Shown here: positions 6,015-7,311 of the stretch, piece after piece | Layout: each line of letters begins with the position of its first letter | Position numbering within the stretch: position 1 is the stretch's first letter | Source of the DNA: Acidimicrobiia bacterium | GTDB lineage: Bacteria; Actinomycetota; Acidimicrobiia; Acidimicrobiales; JACDCH01 | Length of the DNA: 7,311 nucleotides | Assembly: GCA_013694495.1 (NCBI GenBank) | Contig: JACDCH010000020.1 | Span: 1-7,311 of the forward strand | Reading direction: 5' to 3' | Notes under the pieces: generated by a model | Told to the model about the DNA's origin: nothing | The model's input: the letters and a program-made list of their open reading frames with translations, nothing else | The model's database searches: none | Program-made: the position numbers and the translations under genes

Positions 6015-7270
6015 GACAGAAGCTTCCTGATCGATTCGACGACGTCGCCCCGGGCGACGGTGGACTGCTCGGCCGTGCGCAGGTCGCGCACTGCCACGGT
6101 GCCGTCGGCGTCCTCGTCGGGTCCGACGATGACCGCCAGCGGCGCCCCGCTGGCACCGGCCTTCTTCATCTGCGCCTTCATGCTCCGGCCCTCGTAGGCC
6201 CGGTCGGCGCCGAGGCCGCTGCGGCGGAGCTCGTCGCACAGCACGGTGGCGTGGCTGCCGTCGACGACGTCGACGACGAACACGTCCACGGCCGGCGCCG
6301 GCGCCGGGAACACGCCCTCCTCGTCGCAAGCGAGCAGGGTGCGGTCGACGCCGAGGCCGAAGCCGATGCCGGGCGTCGCCGGGCCCCCGAGGTCCTCGAC
6401 GAGCCCGTCGTAGCGGCCACCGCCGCCGACCGCGTCCTGGCTGGCACCGAGGCCCACGCCGGCGAACTCGAACGTGGTGCGGGTGTAGTAGTCGAGCCCC
6501 CGCACGAGGCGGGGCGTCACGGTGAAGGGGACGTCGAGGGCCCGGAGGCCGACCTGCACCTCCACGAAGGCGGCCGCCGACTCGTCCGACACGTAGTCGC
6601 CGATGACGGGGGCGGCGGCGACGAGGTCGGCGTCCTCCGGGCGCTTCGAGTCGAGGACCCGCAGCGGGTTCTTCTCGAGCGTCAGCCGGCTCTGCTCGCT
6701 GAGCGCGTCGAGGTTGCCGGCGAAGTGGGCCCGGAGGGCGTCGAGGTAGCGGGGACGGTCGGCGCGGTCGCCCAGGTCGTTGAGCTTCAGCGCCACCCGG
6801 CGCAGGCCGAGGGCCTCGTAGAAGCGCCACCCGAGGGCGACGACCTCGACGTCGGCCTGGGGGTCGGCGGTGCCGATGAGCTCGACGTCGACCTGCTCGA
6901 ACTGGCGGTAGCGCCCCTTCTGGGGCCGCTCGTAGCGGAAGTTGAACCCGGCGCACCACGCCTTCCAGGGCGTCGGCGGGTTGTGCTGCACGAAGGCCCG
7001 CACCAGCGACGCCGTGAGCTCGGGCCGGAGGGCGAGGCGGTCGCCGCCCTTCGTCTCGAACGTGTACATCTCCTTGGTCACGACGTCGGTGGCCTCGCCG
7101 AGGCGGAGGAAGACGTCGAGCTCCTCGAACATCGGCGTGACGACCAGCCCGAAGCCGCTGCGCTCGGCCAGGTCGGCGAACACCTCCACGAGGCGCCGGG
7201 CCCGCGTCGACTCGGGCACCAGCAGGTCGCGCGTGCCCTTCGGCGCTCGGAAGGATCGACCCGCAGCCAT
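6011..7270 (-). CDS. hisS: Histidyl-tRNA synthetase (HisRS, class II)
   Basis: This enzyme joins histidine to tRNA-His in the cytoplasm, using ATP. The 419-residue product is close to the usual bacterial length of about 420. It opens with the hallmark PKGTRDLL (10-17). Motif 2 is seen as FNFRYERPQKGRYRQFEQ (109-126), with the ATP-contacting arginine at 112 and the histidine-binding Gln at 126. The HisRS-specific histidine A motif is RGLDYYTRTTFE (257-268), with Arg257 the expected catalytic arginine. The GGGGRYDGL block (282-290) and motif 3 (GIGFGLGVDR, 301-310) follow. After a short Pro-Ala linker (322-327), residues about 328-419 form the anticodon-binding domain. ATG at 7270 is chosen because the frame upstream has no other start codon and the next residues lead straight into PKGTRD. 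The stop overlaps the aspS start, so it is the first visible gene of the unit. Position 125 is Glu where E. coli has His, but this site varies in the family. Confidence 0.97.
   Translation of the reverse strand: MAAGRSFRAPKGTRDLLVPESTRARRLVEVFADLAERSGFGLVVTPMFEELDVFLRLGEATDVVTKEMYTFETKGGDRLALRPELTASLVRAFVQHNPPTPWKAWCAGFNFRYERPQKGRYRQFEQVDVELIGTADPQADVEVVALGWRFYEALGLRRVALKLNDLGDRADRPRYLDALRAHFAGNLDALSEQSRLTLEKNPLRVLDSKRPEDADLVAAAPVIGDYVSDESAAAFVEVQVGLRALDVPFTVTPRLVRGLDYYTRTTFEFAGVGLGASQDAVGGGGRYDGLVEDLGGPATPGIGFGLGVDRTLLACDEEGVFPAPAPAVDVFVVDVVDGSHATVLCDELRRSGLGADRAYEGRSMKAQMKKAGASGAPLAVIVGPDEDADGTVAVRDLRTAEQSTVARGDVVESIRKLLS
6015..6028 (-). promoter_or_regulatory. aspS ribosome binding site inside the hisS end
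   Basis: AGGAAG on the minus strand (6028-6023) lies 8 bases upstream of the ATG at 6014, within the last codons of hisS. This is the clearest Shine-Dalgarno-like site in the window. It favours the ATG at 6014 over the one at 6008, for which the spacing would be 14 bases. The ATG shares bases with the hisS TGA stop (ATGA), which suggests translational coupling. Confidence 0.55.
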
Positions 7271-7311
7271 GGTCCGGGCGAGGGTAGTTGCGCCCCCGCC
7301 ACCACCCCCTC
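7271..7311 (-). promoter_or_regulatory. hisS leader, G-rich with a possible hairpin
   Basis: This is the only non-coding sequence upstream of hisS in the window. The minus strand starts with a run of G-rich clusters. It then contains an 8-base-pair inverted repeat (arm GGCGGGGG at 7300-7293, loop CGCAACTA, arm CCCTCGCC at 7284-7277, one G-U pair), ending six bases before the hisS ATG. I see no Shine-Dalgarno sequence at the usual distance and no convincing -10/-35 pair, so the promoter may lie beyond the edge. A hairpin of this size is easy to get by chance in such GC-rich DNA, so a regulatory role is only a possibility. A T-box leader cannot be judged from 41 bases. Confidence 0.3.

Noticed and set aside
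3624..6197. 857-codon open frame on the plus strand, antisense to aspS and the start of rarA
   Set aside because: The codons fall opposite strongly conserved AspRS and RarA frames. The translation is low-complexity (rich in Arg, Ala, Gly, Val, Glu, His) without recognisable motifs. High GC with G/C-ending codons removes stops from the antisense frame, so it is a shadow.
6255..6285. Repeated gtcgacgac units
   Set aside because: They encode the Val-Asp-rich strand VFVVDVVDG of the HisRS anticodon-binding domain. The repetition reflects codon preference.
6290..6310. GC-only palindromic repeat (ccggcgccggcgccgg)
   Set aside because: It encodes the Pro-Ala linker of HisRS between the catalytic and anticodon-binding domains. 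It is a codon-bias by-product rather than a repeat element or terminator.
6015..6959. N-terminal extension of AspRS by 315 residues to an upstream start
   Set aside because: The extra residues are an out-of-frame reading of hisS, rich in Arg, Pro and Gly. AspRS homologues begin at the MRTH-like sequence at 6008-6014.
1..7311. Search for a hidden defence system, CRISPR, toxin-antitoxin pair, mobile element or RNA gene
   Set aside because: Every stretch longer than 41 bases is accounted for by a conserved coding frame, and no direct repeats, tRNA-like folds or transposase motifs were seen. The two small genes match families found in this position in other actinobacteria rather than toxin-antitoxin pairs.

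Overview
This is a very GC-rich stretch of bacterial chromosome. It carries six genes, all on the minus strand and packed almost end to end. Reading in the direction of transcription (right to left) they are hisS, aspS, rarA, a DUF948-type membrane protein gene, a small DUF6167-like gene, and alaS, which runs off the left edge. The base composition, the hisS-aspS-rarA-alaS order and the DUF948/DUF6167-like pair just before alaS point to an actinobacterium. The Acidimicrobiia are my best guess, but the class-level placement is inference.

Region by region: 7271-7311 is a G-rich leader upstream of hisS with a possible hairpin. hisS (7270-6011) overlaps aspS (6014-4284) by four bases in an ATGA junction. 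A 28-base gap leads to rarA (4255-2963). A 31-base gap, almost entirely filled by a strong predicted hairpin, leads to the DUF948 gene (2931-2563, GTG start). Six bases later comes the small gene (2556-2347), and 13 bases after that alaS (2333 to the window edge). No stretch over 41 bases lacks a gene. I see no rRNA, tRNA, CRISPR array, insertion sequence or other mobile element.

The genes probably form one transcription unit supplying charged tRNA-His, tRNA-Asp (and, from its sequence determinants, probably Asp-tRNA-Asn) and tRNA-Ala. Within it are a replication-fork maintenance ATPase (RarA) and two small, probably membrane-associated proteins of unknown function. This is essentially a housekeeping region, and I did not find a convincing undescribed system. 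The items most worth a second look are the two non-discriminating determinants in AspRS, the hairpin abutting the DUF948 start codon, and the unexplained small-protein pair.
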